Part shown: in pieces, positions 53,939 through 64,000 of the stretch
Layout: the number at the start of each line of letters is the position of its first letter
Position numbering within the stretch: position 1 is the stretch's first letter
Source of the DNA: Zantedeschia hybrid cultivar
Taxonomy: Eukaryota > Streptophyta > Magnoliopsida > Alismatales > Araceae
Direction: 5' to 3'
Length of the DNA: 64,000 bases
NCBI GenBank assembly: GCA_030544215.1
Contig: JARZZO010000004.1
Coordinates: forward strand, 47,481,980 to 47,545,979
The notes under the pieces: model-generated
Databases searched by the model: none
What the model saw: only the letters and a program-made list of their open reading frames with translations
What the model was told of the DNA's origin: nothing
Translations under genes and position numbers: made by a program

Positions 53939-56900
53939 TCAGTGTGGATCACTCAGTTCTATGGATTCAGGTGGTTCATTTTGAAGATTTTCAATGAATG
54001 GTTTCAACCGTTGACCATTAACAGTAAAAGTGTTCCCACTTTTGGGGTTCAGAATTTTAACGGCTCCATGATCGAAGGCTTTAACGACCACGAAGGGTCC
54101 ATCCCATCTGGATTTCAGTTTTCCATGAAATAGGCGAAGCCTAGAATTAAATAGTCAAACTTTCTGATTTGGAAGAAATGATTTTCTGACAATATGTTTA
54201 TCATGAAAAGCTTTAGTTTTGGCTTTATAGATCTTTGAATTTTCATAGGCCTCGTTACGCAACTCTTCCAGCTCACTCAGTTGTAAGGTTCGGTGGGAAC
54301 CAGCTTGGGCTAGGTCTAGATTGACTTGTTTGATGGCCCAATAAGCCCTATGTTCCAATTCCACTGGAAGGTGGCACACTTTTCCGAAAACTAGGCGATA
54401 AGGAGACATGCCAATAGGAGTTTTGTAAGCGGTCCGATAGGCCCATAAAGCATCATCCAATCTTTCAGACCAATCTTTTCTATCGGGCCTAACGGACTTT
54501 TGCAGAATGTTCTTAATCTCTCTATTGGAAACTTCCACTTGGCCACTAGTTTGGGGATGATAGGGGGTGGCTACCTTGTGATTAATCCCATATTTCTTAA
54601 ACAAAGCCCGAAACTGGTAATTCGTGAAGTGTGTTCCCCCATCACTAATGATAGCTTTAGGCCACCCGAACCGAGAAAAGATATTCTTTTGAACGAATTT
54701 AATGACCACTTTATGATCATTGGTTCGGGTGGCTACCGCTTCAATCCATTTTGAGACATAATCCACCGCTACCAGAATATATGTATGTCCAAAAGAGGGT
54801 GGAAAAGGTCCCATAAAGTCAATTCCCCAGACATCAAAGACTTCAACCACCAAGATTGGGTTGAGTGGCATCATATCCTTTTTCGCTATATTTCCTACGG
54901 CCTGACATCGGAGGCAAGTTTTGCTAAATTCATGGGCATCTTTGAAAAGTGTGGGCCAGTAAAAACCACTTTGTAGGACTTTGGCTACAGTTTTCTTTCC
55001 TGAGAAGTGGCCCCCACAGGCCAGATTATGGCAGAAGTTAAGAACACTCTGTTGTTCTTCTTCGGGAACACATCGCCTAATGATTTGATCAGGACAAAAT
55101 TTGAATAATTCAGGATCCTCCCAGAAATAATATTTTTCCTGAGAAAAGAATTTGTCCTTTTCACTTTTGGTCCATCCTTCCGGAAGCTGATTAGTCACCT
55201 TGTAATTGACAATGTGAGCATACCAAGGTGCAACAGTGTGGGAAATGGTCAGTAGATGCTCATCAGGAAAGGAATCAGTGATCGGTGTACTTTCAGATAT
55301 CGGAATTCGGGATAGGTGGTCAGCTACCACATTCTCAGAACCCTTCTTATCCCGAATTTCCAAATCAAATTCCTGAAGGAGTAAGATCCATCTAATAAGC
55401 CTAGGCTTTGCATCCTTTTTGGTCAACAGGTATTTGAGAGCTGAGTGATCAGAATAGATTATGACTTTTGCCCCTAAAAGATAAGATCTGAATTTTTCTA
55501 GGGCAAAAACCACGGCTAACAATTCCTTTTCTGTGGTGGTATAATTCATTTGAGCATCTGCAAGGGTGCGACTTGCATAATATATCACCACGGGACATTT
55601 GTTGATTCTTTGTCCCAAAACCGCACCGATAGCATAATCAGAGGCATCGCACATGATTTTGAAGGGTAAAGACCAATCTGGAGATTGAAGAATCGGGGCT
55701 TTGGTCAAAGATTCCTTCAGAGAATTAAATGCTTTGATGCAAGATTCATCCATTTGGAACGGGACATCTTTAGCTAAGAGAAGAGTTAGTGGCCGGGCAA
55801 TTTGAGAAAAATTATGGATAAACCGGCGATAGAAACCGGCATGTCCAAGGAATGAACGGATCTGTCTGACTGAGGTAGGAGGAGGAAGATTGGATATGAG
55901 ATCGATCTTAGCTTTATCTACTTCTATCCCCCTTTCAGACACAATATGGCCTAGAACAATGCCCTCTCGAACCATGAAATGGCTCTTTTCCCAGCTAAGA
56001 ATCAGATTGGTGTCTATGCATCGTGCTAGCACATGTTTAAGATTTTCCAGGCAATTTTCAAAAGAGTCCCCGAAAATTGAGAAATCGTCCATGAAAACTT
56101 CGAGGAATTCTCCCACCATATCGGAGAAGATAGCCATCATGCACCGTTGAAATGTGGCTGGTGCGTTGCATAATCCTAATGGCATTCTCCTAAAAGCAAA
56201 CGTGCCATAAGGGCACGTGAAGGTAGTCTTTTCTTGATCTTCTGGGTAAATAGCCACTTGATTATACCCGGAGTACCCATCTAAGAAGCAGAAGTACTTC
56301 TGGCCCGATAACTTTTCCAGAATCTGATCCATGAATGGGAGTGGAAAGTGGTCCTTCTTAGTCATTAGATTCAGCTTTCGGTAATCAATGCACACTCTCC
56401 ATCCCGTGGTGAGCCTAGTGGGTACCTCTGCTCCATGATCATTCTTAATAACTGTTAATCCAGATTTCTTGGGTACCACTTGAGTTGGACTGACCCATTT
56501 ACTGTCTGATATTGGGTAAATAATACCCGCATCCAACCATTTCACAACTTCCTTCTTCACCACTTCTTTCATATTGGGGTTAAGCCGCCTTTGTATCTCC
56601 CGACTGGGCTTAGAATTCTCTTCCATATAGATGTGGTGCATGCAAATGGATGGGCTAATTCCCTTTAAATCTGCCACCGACCATCCAATGGCACCCTTGT
56701 GGTCTTTGAGGACCTCGGTTAATTGGGCCTCTTGCGGCGATGTGAGATTTGCCGCAATGATGACCGGGAGAGTTTGGTTTGGGCCCAAAAAGATGTACTT
56801 GAGAGACTCAGGTAATGGTTTGACTTCAAGCTCAGGAGGGTCCTCTAAAGATGGCAAAGCGGGCTCAGACTGTAAGGCTGGTAAAGGTTCAACCTTGGGC

Positions 56901-57631
56901 CAAGATGTTAATGGGCCAGGAGAGTCTTTTAGAGTGTTGGCTTCTTCCAAAAAGTTATATGTGGACATCTCATTTTCTTCAACCAGATTATCCAATATAT
57001 CAATAGTGTGGCATTCTTTTTCATGATCTGGGTATTGAGATGCTTTGAAGACATTAATCTGGACCTTTTGACCCCCGAAAGAAATGTCCATTATGCCAGT
57101 TTCACAATTTATATTAGCTTTGGCAGTGGCTAAGAATGGACGACCTAAGATGATCGGGGTATGAATGAGTTCCTCAGGTAATGCCATATCCAGAATAAGA
57201 AAATCCACGGGAAAATAACAATCATGAACCTTTACAATGACATCCTCAATTAATCCCCGTGGAGTTTTCACAGACCTATCAGCTAACTGCAAGATGATGG
57301 ATGTAGGCTTTAATTCTCCAATATCAAATTTTTCATAAATAGTTGTTGGCAATAGATTTACACTCGCACCTAGATCCAATAAAGCTCTATCAAATGTAAC
57401 TCCAGCTAAGTCACATGAAATTAGAGGTGCTCCAGGATCCTTTAACTTCGTGGGTAAATGATTCATCACAATTGCACTAACATCCTCAGAAAGCCGAACC
57501 TTTTCGGGTGCCATTCTAGATTCTCTTCGTGGAGTACATAATTCCTTGAGAAACTTAGCATAAGCTGGCACATGCTTGATGGCATCGAGGAGTGGAATAT
57601 TAATTTGGACTTGTTTGAACAAATCCAACAA
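53939..57631 (-). pseudogene. pol: Athila pol: protease, RT, RNase H, integrase (one late stop)
   Basis: An open frame of 1158 codons (57631 to 54155) in phase with gag, then a TGA at 54155-54157 (probably from TGG), after which the same frame continues (LFNSRLRLF, SRWDGPFVV) to a TGA at 53939. Protease shows RALLDLGASVNLLP. RT has the FMDD variant of the YxDD motif near 56090. RNase H has CDASDYAIGAVLG. Integrase has its HHCC finger (CGGHFSGKK to CLRCQ), the catalytic D in GIDFMGP, D in SDGGTHF and E in GQVEVSNR. The first codon after the gag stop is TTG, so there is no separate start; pol is the downstream part of a Gag-Pol polyprotein. Catalytic residues appear intact. Confidence 0.9.
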
Positions 57632-59569
57632 CTACTCATTCTGGGCCAGTTTCTTCCTGGTATTGGGCTTGGCTAACAAGGCATTAGGAAATGGCACTCT
57701 AGGTTTATAAGAACTTGGGCCTTCATCAATCTTCCCTTTTCCTTTCAGATCCTCCTCCAACTTCTCTATAATGGGTTCATCTTCACTCTCACTTTCAATT
57801 TCCTGAGGCCCATCAGTGGAACCTTTAGCTAACTCTCCATCTGCATGTGGTTTTTCTAAACTTCTCCCACTCCTAAGGGCTGAAATGGCTTTAGCATTCT
57901 CAAATTGTGGCCCTTTAGGCTGTGGTACCGAGCCAGGCTGAGGTAAAAGATCCGATTGCTGTGAAAAACCTGGAGGTTGATTCCTTAGGTTGGCAACGGG
58001 TTGACTAGGAAGTTGGCCTACTTCTCTTCTCATCGCGGCCTCAGCTAGTTGGCCCATTTGACTTTCCAACTTAGCAATGGATTGTTGCTGGATCAAAATC
58101 AGTTGTTGGAGTTGAGTGAATTTATCATCAAAGTTGGGCTGAGGAGGTTGCTGGTAAGTGGGTGGAGGATGGTATTGGGTTGGTTGTCCTGATTGGAATG
58201 AGTGGTAGTGGGCCGGTTGACCTGATTGATATTGGGCCGATTGACCTGATTGATACGGGGCCGGTTGACCTGATTGATACTGGGCCGGTTGAGAAAACTG
58301 GGCTTGAGGTCCCCTAGCCTGAACATTTCCATAGAAATTAGATTGTTGTTGAAATGAATTTTGTGGCTTTTGGGCTTGATGCATGGGAGGATTGCACATC
58401 GGTAATGGGGCCTGCTGATTCTTCCAAGAGAAATTAGGGTGATTTCTCCAGCCAGGATTGTAAGTATTTGAGAATGGATCACTATTGGGCCTGGAGAATC
58501 CCTGGGCAGCCTGAACTTGTTCTTGAATGAATGGTGGAAGTTGGGCCGCAGTTGGGCATTCATTCACTTGATGGGTTGGACTTGCGCATAAGGCACATAT
58601 ATCATGATTGACAGAAGATGGGCCTTCATATGGACTAGATTGTGTTGGGTAAGTAGGCTCTTGCTTGTTTAAGGCCAAGAGTTGGTCTAGTTTCTGGGCC
58701 AAGACGTCTACCTTATCCAACTTCTGATTAATCAGATTTATGTCCATTCTGGATTCGGACTCTCCGCGGGCCTTAAGTTCATACATTCCAGTCCGTTTAG
58801 ATGGCCCAACAGACCTTTCATAAGATGATAATGAGGCATGATTGATGGAATTTTCACTTAACATTTCAAACAGATCATAGGCCTCATCTTCGTTTTTCAT
58901 CATAAACGCCCCTCCACATGAAGCATCCACCATCTGTCTGAACTGTTCAGACAATCCTTCATAGAATGCTTGGACAATTTGCCATTTTGAAAGCCCATGA
59001 TGAGGGCATTTTCTAAGCAATTCTTTCAATCTTTCCCAAGATTCATGGATCAATTCCCCGGGAGTTTGGGTAAAACTCGTGATGGCCCGTCTCATGGTAT
59101 TGGTCCGCCCGATGGGATAGAACTTCTTGAGAAATTCTTTCTGCATTTCTTCCCATGTCCTAATGGGCTTTCCTATGGTTCCCAACCAATATTTAGCCTT
59201 GTCCTTTAATGAAAAGGGAAATAAGGTCAATTTAAGGCCATCATCAGTAAAATTCTGGATCTTCACCGTGGAACAGATTTCTAGGAATTCATCCAGATGC
59301 TTATAAGGATCTTCCTTAGTATTCCCATAAAAGGATGGGAGCATCTGAATGGTGCTAGATTTGATTTCATATTGATTGGCTGGATTCTGAGGAAGGTGAA
59401 TACAAGATGAAGGTTGATATCGATTTGGAATGAAATAGTCCTTCATTTGCTTTGGTGGGTCCTGATTATCAGCCATTGGATCTTGTGGTGGATTTCTGTG
59501 ATGTAAGATTCTTTCTATTTCAGCAAGTGGTCCTAGAAGGTTAAGATTTTGAGATCTCCTACCTTGCAT
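57632..59569 (-). CDS. gag: Athila gag
   Basis: An intact 645-codon frame starting about 945 nt after the primer site. The capsid region includes SSTIQMLPSFYGNTKEDPYK, ICSTVKIQNF, LKDKAKYWLG, EFLKKFYPIGRTN and FYEGLSEQFRQMVDASCGG. A zinc-knuckle-like CALCASPTHQVNECP follows near residue 330. Residues about 425-465 hold a nine-residue repeat (P-A-x-Y-Q-S-G-Q type, 27 bp in DNA, about 58198-58290). The frame ends at a TAG (57632-57634) directly followed, in phase, by pol (LLDLFKQVQINIPLL). In relatives Gag-Pol is one frame with Gln here, so CAG to TAG mutation is the likely cause. Confidence 0.92.
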   Translation of the reverse strand: MQGRRSQNLNLLGPLAEIERILHHRNPPQDPMADNQDPPKQMKDYFIPNRYQPSSCIHLPQNPANQYEIKSSTIQMLPSFYGNTKEDPYKHLDEFLEICSTVKIQNFTDDGLKLTLFPFSLKDKAKYWLGTIGKPIRTWEEMQKEFLKKFYPIGRTNTMRRAITSFTQTPGELIHESWERLKELLRKCPHHGLSKWQIVQAFYEGLSEQFRQMVDASCGGAFMMKNEDEAYDLFEMLSENSINHASLSSYERSVGPSKRTGMYELKARGESESRMDINLINQKLDKVDVLAQKLDQLLALNKQEPTYPTQSSPYEGPSSVNHDICALCASPTHQVNECPTAAQLPPFIQEQVQAAQGFSRPNSDPFSNTYNPGWRNHPNFSWKNQQAPLPMCNPPMHQAQKPQNSFQQQSNFYGNVQARGPQAQFSQPAQYQSGQPAPYQSGQSAQYQSGQPAHYHSFQSGQPTQYHPPPTYQQPPQPNFDDKFTQLQQLILIQQQSIAKLESQMGQLAEAAMRREVGQLPSQPVANLRNQPPGFSQQSDLLPQPGSVPQPKGPQFENAKAISALRSGRSLEKPHADGELAKGSTDGPQEIESESEDEPIIEKLEEDLKGKGKIDEGPSSYKPRVPFPNALLAKPNTRKKLAQNE

Positions 59570-60519
59570 ACACTAGGATTGATGGAGAGAGGATTTTGTT
59601 TTCGATTTCTTTTCTTTTTTTTTTTAAATGCAATCAATGTTGACAAACAAATTATCCTAATGATCTAATGTTAACCTAGACTCTCTATGTGAATTTTCTT
59701 ACAAGGTGAATGGAGTCCACCTCGAGTCACAACCACAATCAGTCAACGGCCAGGTAAGAGGTGGGGTAGTGGGAGGCTCCCCCTACTTTCGTAGGGACCT
59801 AATTAGAGAACCACTTTCCCGCTTAGACATTTGCCTTTTGACCTCTAGCCTAGACACCGTTTCCAAAAATGGAGGCAACTCGAGATTTAAACCACTCACG
59901 GTGTAAACCCTAGATTCTCTTTCGACTTGCTTTTAGTTGGATTAGGAAATGCCAATGCAAGGAAGGTGATTTGTGGGCTAAGGAAGGGTGATCAAATCCC
60001 TACCTTATGTGGTTAAAGTTGCTGCCCTTAGAGTCGTTTTGAGTGCAATACAAGGCAACAAATTAATGCAAGGTGTGTTGATGCAATCATGAATGACTTG
60101 CTAAAAAAATTGAAACACGTACCTTTCTCCCGCAATCTTCAACAATTTATGGAAATAACTGTGAAAGGAAACTAACTCATGCTTTCCTAGGATGATGAAT
60201 GCCTAGCATGGAAAGTTTCTAATCTTGGCAATGAAGGTTTTTAAATTTGGATGTTCCTCTTTTTGTTTCTTTTTTTTAGTTAATGGAAACCTATCTAAAC
60301 TAGAAACTACAAAAAAGGAAACTAACTAAAGTAAGGAAATTGAAACATAGAAAGTTGGAACACATTGACCATGATTTCGCTTTCCTTTTCTTTTTTTCTT
60401 TTTTTTTTTTTCAATTTACCTGCAAAAATAAGAAAAATAAGGTTAGTTAGAGACTAATTACACTAAATCCAAGATAATCAAAATTAAAAATCTAACTCCC
60501 CGGCAACGGCGCCAAAAAT
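59570..60519 (-). other. Athila leader with primer-binding site
   Basis: The primer site TGGCGCCGTTGCCGGGGA lies at 60497-60514 on the minus strand, five bases from the 5' LTR. The rest of the 950-bp leader is non-coding, with no repeat I can see. Confidence 0.85.
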
Positions 60520-62471
60520 TGATCGTTTCGAATTGTGCGTCGTTAAACACATGAAAACGTTCAATCTAAATTTATCCGGCTCACTCAAATCAAAATTTGA
60601 AAATTAATAGTGGTGAGTCCGAGTCGAACCACAGGGAGTTAGAATTTTAACTTTGAAAACTTTGGACTTTAGTTAGTCTAAAAATAGATGAGAATTTAAA
60701 TAAACTAATTACTTAATTAAACTAAAACTAAGTTAACTAATATTACTTAAAAATATGATTACTCAAATTGAACAAGTCTTTTTTTTTTCTTTTCTTTTTC
60801 AGAAATTAAACACAAACACTTATATAAAAGAAAATAACCACAATTAAATTCTACGACAAAGACATTAAAATTTAACTACGTGTAAAACATGAATTAACTA
60901 AAAAATTATAAATTACAAAATTCAATTGTTTAATAAACTTAAACCAAATAATCAAAAGATCAATTAATTATCCCTAAACAATTAAACTAATTCTAAACTA
61001 ATGGGAGAAGGGAAAGAAACTAGATTAAAATAGGGATAAGTGGGCTGCTGGCGCAATGGACCAACTGCTGGCTCTGGCGCAGTGGACCAATTGGAACCTC
61101 TGCTGCTGTTGCCGCCGGCAGGTTGCTGCTGGGTTGAAGAGCTGGAGCTGGCACGTGGAAGCTTCTCCGCATGCAGGCTGTTGCTGGACGAAGCAGGTGC
61201 AGTTGCTGTTGGGTATGCTGGAGCGCTGCCGCAGAGATGAGGAGGCACGTGGAAGGAGACACAGGTGCTGGTGGGAGGATGCTGCACGATGCTGCTGGGA
61301 GGATACCTTGCTGCATGTTCACGGAACAGGTGTTGGCCGGTCGAGCTTTGATGGCTGATGCGTGGAGAGGCTTCAGCAGACGTTGGTGCACCGGGAGGAA
61401 AGAACCTGCTGCTGGGCGTGCATCGCGTGGACGTGCATGGAGGGTAGGAGGAAGCCGGGCTTCAACGCAGCACGTGGATGGAGAGGTGCTTGCAGGTTCT
61501 TGCCGCGGAGGAGCTTCAACGGCTACGTGCAGGAGGTGCTTTGTTGGGGAGCATGCACCGGAGCATGCGGAGGCCGGCTAGGCTTCAACTTGCAGGCGCG
61601 TGCCGGTGGAGGAAGACGGAGAGAGGGAGAAAAGAGGGAGAGACAGAGGAAGGAGGGACTGAGAGATCGTGTGGGAGACCGAGAGAGGGAGGAAACGTGG
61701 GAGAAAAACCGAGAAAGAGGAGGAGATTGGAGAGGAGAGGCTGCTGGAACCAGAGAGAGAGCTGTGGGGAGAGATAACAGAGGGAGAGAAAGAGAGAAAC
61801 CGAGGGAGAAAGAGAGTTGCGGGAAGGAAAACTTGGAGAGGAACTGGAGAGGAAGGCTGCTCGGGAAAAGAAAACGAGAGAGAGAAGGCTGCGGGAGAGG
61901 TGAGAAAGAGAAGGGGGCACAGAGCGGGAGAAAGAGAAAAACGTGAAAGAGAGTTGGAGAGACCCCGGCTGCGGTTGAGGGAGAGATTAATATAGAGAGT
62001 AGGAGGCGTGGGAAGGAAACTGGAGAAGAAGTAGGACTGGGGTTGGGAAATTAGAGAGAGAGAAGGAAATAGTGGGTTTAAGGAAACTCCAGCGAAGGAA
62101 GGAGTCAATTTGTATTTTTACCCCTGTTTTAGTTGAAATCCGCACACCGGACCACTCCCAAATTTCCGGAAACTCCTCCAGCTGCACTGCATACTCGGCA
62201 TGTCCTGTTCACATCAAATAAATATAATTTAGCGCATTATCATAAAAATATCATCATATTTATTCATTTCATCTCGGTTTTGTCGAAAAACCGCAAATGC
62301 GCTACACTCCTTTGATCACATGAAATGACGATGTTTTTAAGTCAGAATTTGATGAAATTGGTACCGTTGGACTTGTTACACAATTATCTATCATTTCATG
62401 CTATTTTTCAGATAAAAACATGAGTATGATGCATATGATTGCCCTTAAATGATCAATTTAACACTCTATCA
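60520..62471 (-). repeat. 5' LTR of Athila (right)
   Basis: 1952 bp, TGATCGTTTCG...CTCTATCA, about 99% like 50807-52758. It contains the same TATATTAA box and CT-rich (sense strand) downstream tract. This LTR would drive transcription of the Athila gag-pol. Confidence 0.93.
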
Positions 62472-63730
62472 GTCGGGTAACCATGACGCCTTTTAAGGCA
62501 GAAATCTCCTGATTTATGTTTTCTGAAATTCCTAGATTTCTGTACTAAATGGCGTCTGAAGATGTCGACGCCTTTCAAAAGGCGACTACTGGTGTCGACG
62601 CCTTTTAGGCCTAATTCTGAAGACAGTGTTTTACTTAAACCAGTACATGGAGCTTGAATGGCGTCGGCCTTGGGCGACGCGATTCAAGACAGAACCACAC
62701 TAATTCATGTCAGTAAAATGTGTTCATACTGCTAGATAGTTGGTTAGAGCATGTTTTAGTGTATTCGATAGAGATGAATTCTTTATGACCGGATGGTACT
62801 ACCTTGTGTGTTATGCGATCGCGGACTTTTCACGTGACCGGATCGTACTGTGCTGGGTTTTGTGTTACTGTGGACCTGGAGTGACAGTGTGGCGCTTTAT
62901 CACCCTGTGCTAGTGTGGGCGTAGCACAACGCCGGTGGGGGCGTGGGCGGGGTGACGCCTAGTAAGAGAGGGTCACCTGGTGAACCTCGGGGTCAGCTAG
63001 TACCGGTGTCGGAGTGGTACATTCGGAGAGTCACTCATGCTGAAGGAAGGAGTAACCACCTGAGCCAGTTGGGCCGGAGTAGCTAGAGTGCTATCCGAGG
63101 GGTTACTGCTTGGTCTCAGCGGGTCGAGGTTTTTCCCACCGTTGTTTGTGTGGTTGGCGTGTTCTATCGAGACGGCAGTTGTGGGTTCCCTAGTCGGCTG
63201 GTTTAGAAATATGCATGTTTAATACATTTCGACTGCATGTGATTTCACGTTGAGACTTAGGAATTGTACTTACTACTGTGCTTGTTACCTTACCGTTGGC
63301 TGTACTTTACACTTGTGGGTGCGTGCGTGGGCAGTGGGGATCAAAGGATCCCTACTGAGTCTTGTCTTGAGACTCACCCCTGCGGTTTTCAGGTGATGAC
63401 TCCCAGCAGACCTAGAGCGGAGTGTGCGGCCGTGTGTTGAGCGCCTTCAGCGGTTATTCCGGGGTATGTCCCGACGTAGTTGTTATTTATTCCTGGCCTG
63501 TATGTTTAACTATTTCCCTTCTGTTGGAGTATGTAATTATTTGCTGTATCGAGTCGCATTGTAATAATTTTAATTCCTGCACTTTCATTTCAATTCAATG
63601 CGATGTGAATGTTTAGCTTAGTTTATTATTTATTTCCCAGACTTACTTAGATCTTGGTTTGGTTCCAAATTAATGATTCGGTACCTATTTAGTAATCGGA
63701 TCCCCGATTATAGGGTGGCGGGTCGTTACA
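62472..63730 (+). mobile_element. Chromovirus-type LTR, right part
   Basis: Continuation of 49704-50806 after removal of Athila. It carries four more palindrome units (one completing the split unit up to about 62496, then 62545-62578, 62575-62610 and 62653-62688) and ends GGGTCGTTACA. Nothing protein-coding is convincing in it. Confidence 0.8.
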
Positions 63731-63731
63731 G

Positions 63732-63750
63732 TTGGTATTAGAGCATACGG
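63732..63750 (+). other. Met-tRNA primer-binding site
   Basis: TTGGTATTAGAGCATACGG matches the TGGTATCAGAGC core of the initiator Met-tRNA site with one mismatch in twelve, one base after the LTR end. The 250 bp that follow to the window end show no gag yet. Confidence 0.8.
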
Positions 63751-64000
63751 TTGTAGGTGCTTAGAATGACCGTGTGATTAACATGAAAAATCTATATTGT
63801 TTAGTGTAAACTAACCTATTAAAAATAACAACTAAGTGCAGTGATCGCCAGAAACTTTTAACTAAAAAGTTTCAAAAGAGATATGATCGCTTACCTGTTC
63901 AAACGCGGAAGATTGAGTCCTTGATTCCCCTTCCTCAGCCGGCTGAAGAAGGAGAGCCCTTTCTTTGCTTTTTGTTCTTGCTGTTGAATTTGAGGTTGAG

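Larger units (their letters stand above)
50807..62471 (-). mobile_element. Athila-lineage Ty3/Gypsy retrotransposon, nearly intact
   Basis: 11,665 bp in minus orientation. Two LTRs of exactly 1952 bp differ at about 20 sites by eye. The primer site TGGCGCCGTTGCCGGGGA (tRNA-Asp type, typical of Athila), gag-pol, and a GGGGGGTG polypurine tract are all in place. Flanks are GTTGG (50802-50806) and GTCGG (62472-62476), a 5-bp target duplication with one CpG-type change. Low LTR divergence means a recent insertion, the youngest event in the window. Gag-pol has only two nonsense codons. Confidence 0.95.

Noticed and set aside
57632..57634. Programmed UAG readthrough between Athila gag and pol
   Set aside because: The context after the stop (TTG TTG) does not match the CAR-YYA type readthrough signal, and relatives normally have an uninterrupted frame, so a CAG to TAG mutation is simpler.
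63840..64000. Minus-strand exon-like text with a donor ACAG/GTAAGC near the window end
   Set aside because: Too short, no family resemblance, and it falls where a chromovirus leader is expected.

Overview
This 64-kb window is nuclear DNA from a flowering plant. Three host genes (a subtilisin-like protease, a pentatricopeptide repeat protein and a C2H2 zinc-finger protein) sit among nested Ty3/Gypsy LTR retrotransposons. The intronless, very GC-rich protease gene and the GC-rich zinc-finger gene recall the GC-rich gene class of commelinid monocots. That placement is inference; the species cannot be named from the sequence.

Left nest (about 1-18.4 kb). Positions 1-3437 are AT-rich non-coding DNA holding a loose array of short palindromes. 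An old minus-strand chromovirus relic follows: LTR 3438-5255, then chromodomain and integrase remnants. Its integrase is split by a complete plus-strand Tat-lineage element (6577-18187, 1-kb LTRs, 5-bp target duplication CAAGT). The Tat element has a broken gag-protease, an intact 1109-codon RT-dual RNase H-integrase frame and a 69-bp tandem repeat. It also carries a minus-strand three-exon gene with its own TATA box.

Genic middle (18.4-44.1 kb). The SBT1-type subtilase is at 19030-21312 (minus). A deleted Tat-like relic (23418-24333) lies just upstream of the intronless PPR gene (24616-26754). Next comes a large tandem duplication (about 27490-33250) whose second copy is inflated by a MITE, a fold-back element, a GC-rich inverted repeat and a 473-bp insertion; the first copy shows the empty sites. 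The two-exon zinc-finger gene lies at 38875-40838. Hairpin MITEs, a palindromic minisatellite and a 32-nt poly(C) run fill the spacer beyond it.

Right nest (44.1-64 kb). An Ogre-like Tat element (from 44154: LTR, primer-binding site, 32-bp hairpin minisatellite, gag, protease plus a G-patch-like motif) is interrupted at 49704 by the LTR of a chromovirus-type element, whose Met-tRNA primer site is at 63732. That LTR is itself split by a young, nearly intact minus-strand Athila element (50807-62471; LTRs 1952 bp each, about 1% different).

The least expected signal is structural. At least five places (0.9-2.6 kb, 42.96-43.21 kb, 44.3-44.5 kb, 45.6-45.9 kb, and 49.7-50.8 plus 62.5-62.7 kb) carry arrays of short imperfect palindromes with 6-12-nt loops. 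Three of these are inside LTRs or the leader of retroelements. The second is the spliced, separately promoted antisense gene inside the Tat element. All comparisons here were made by eye.
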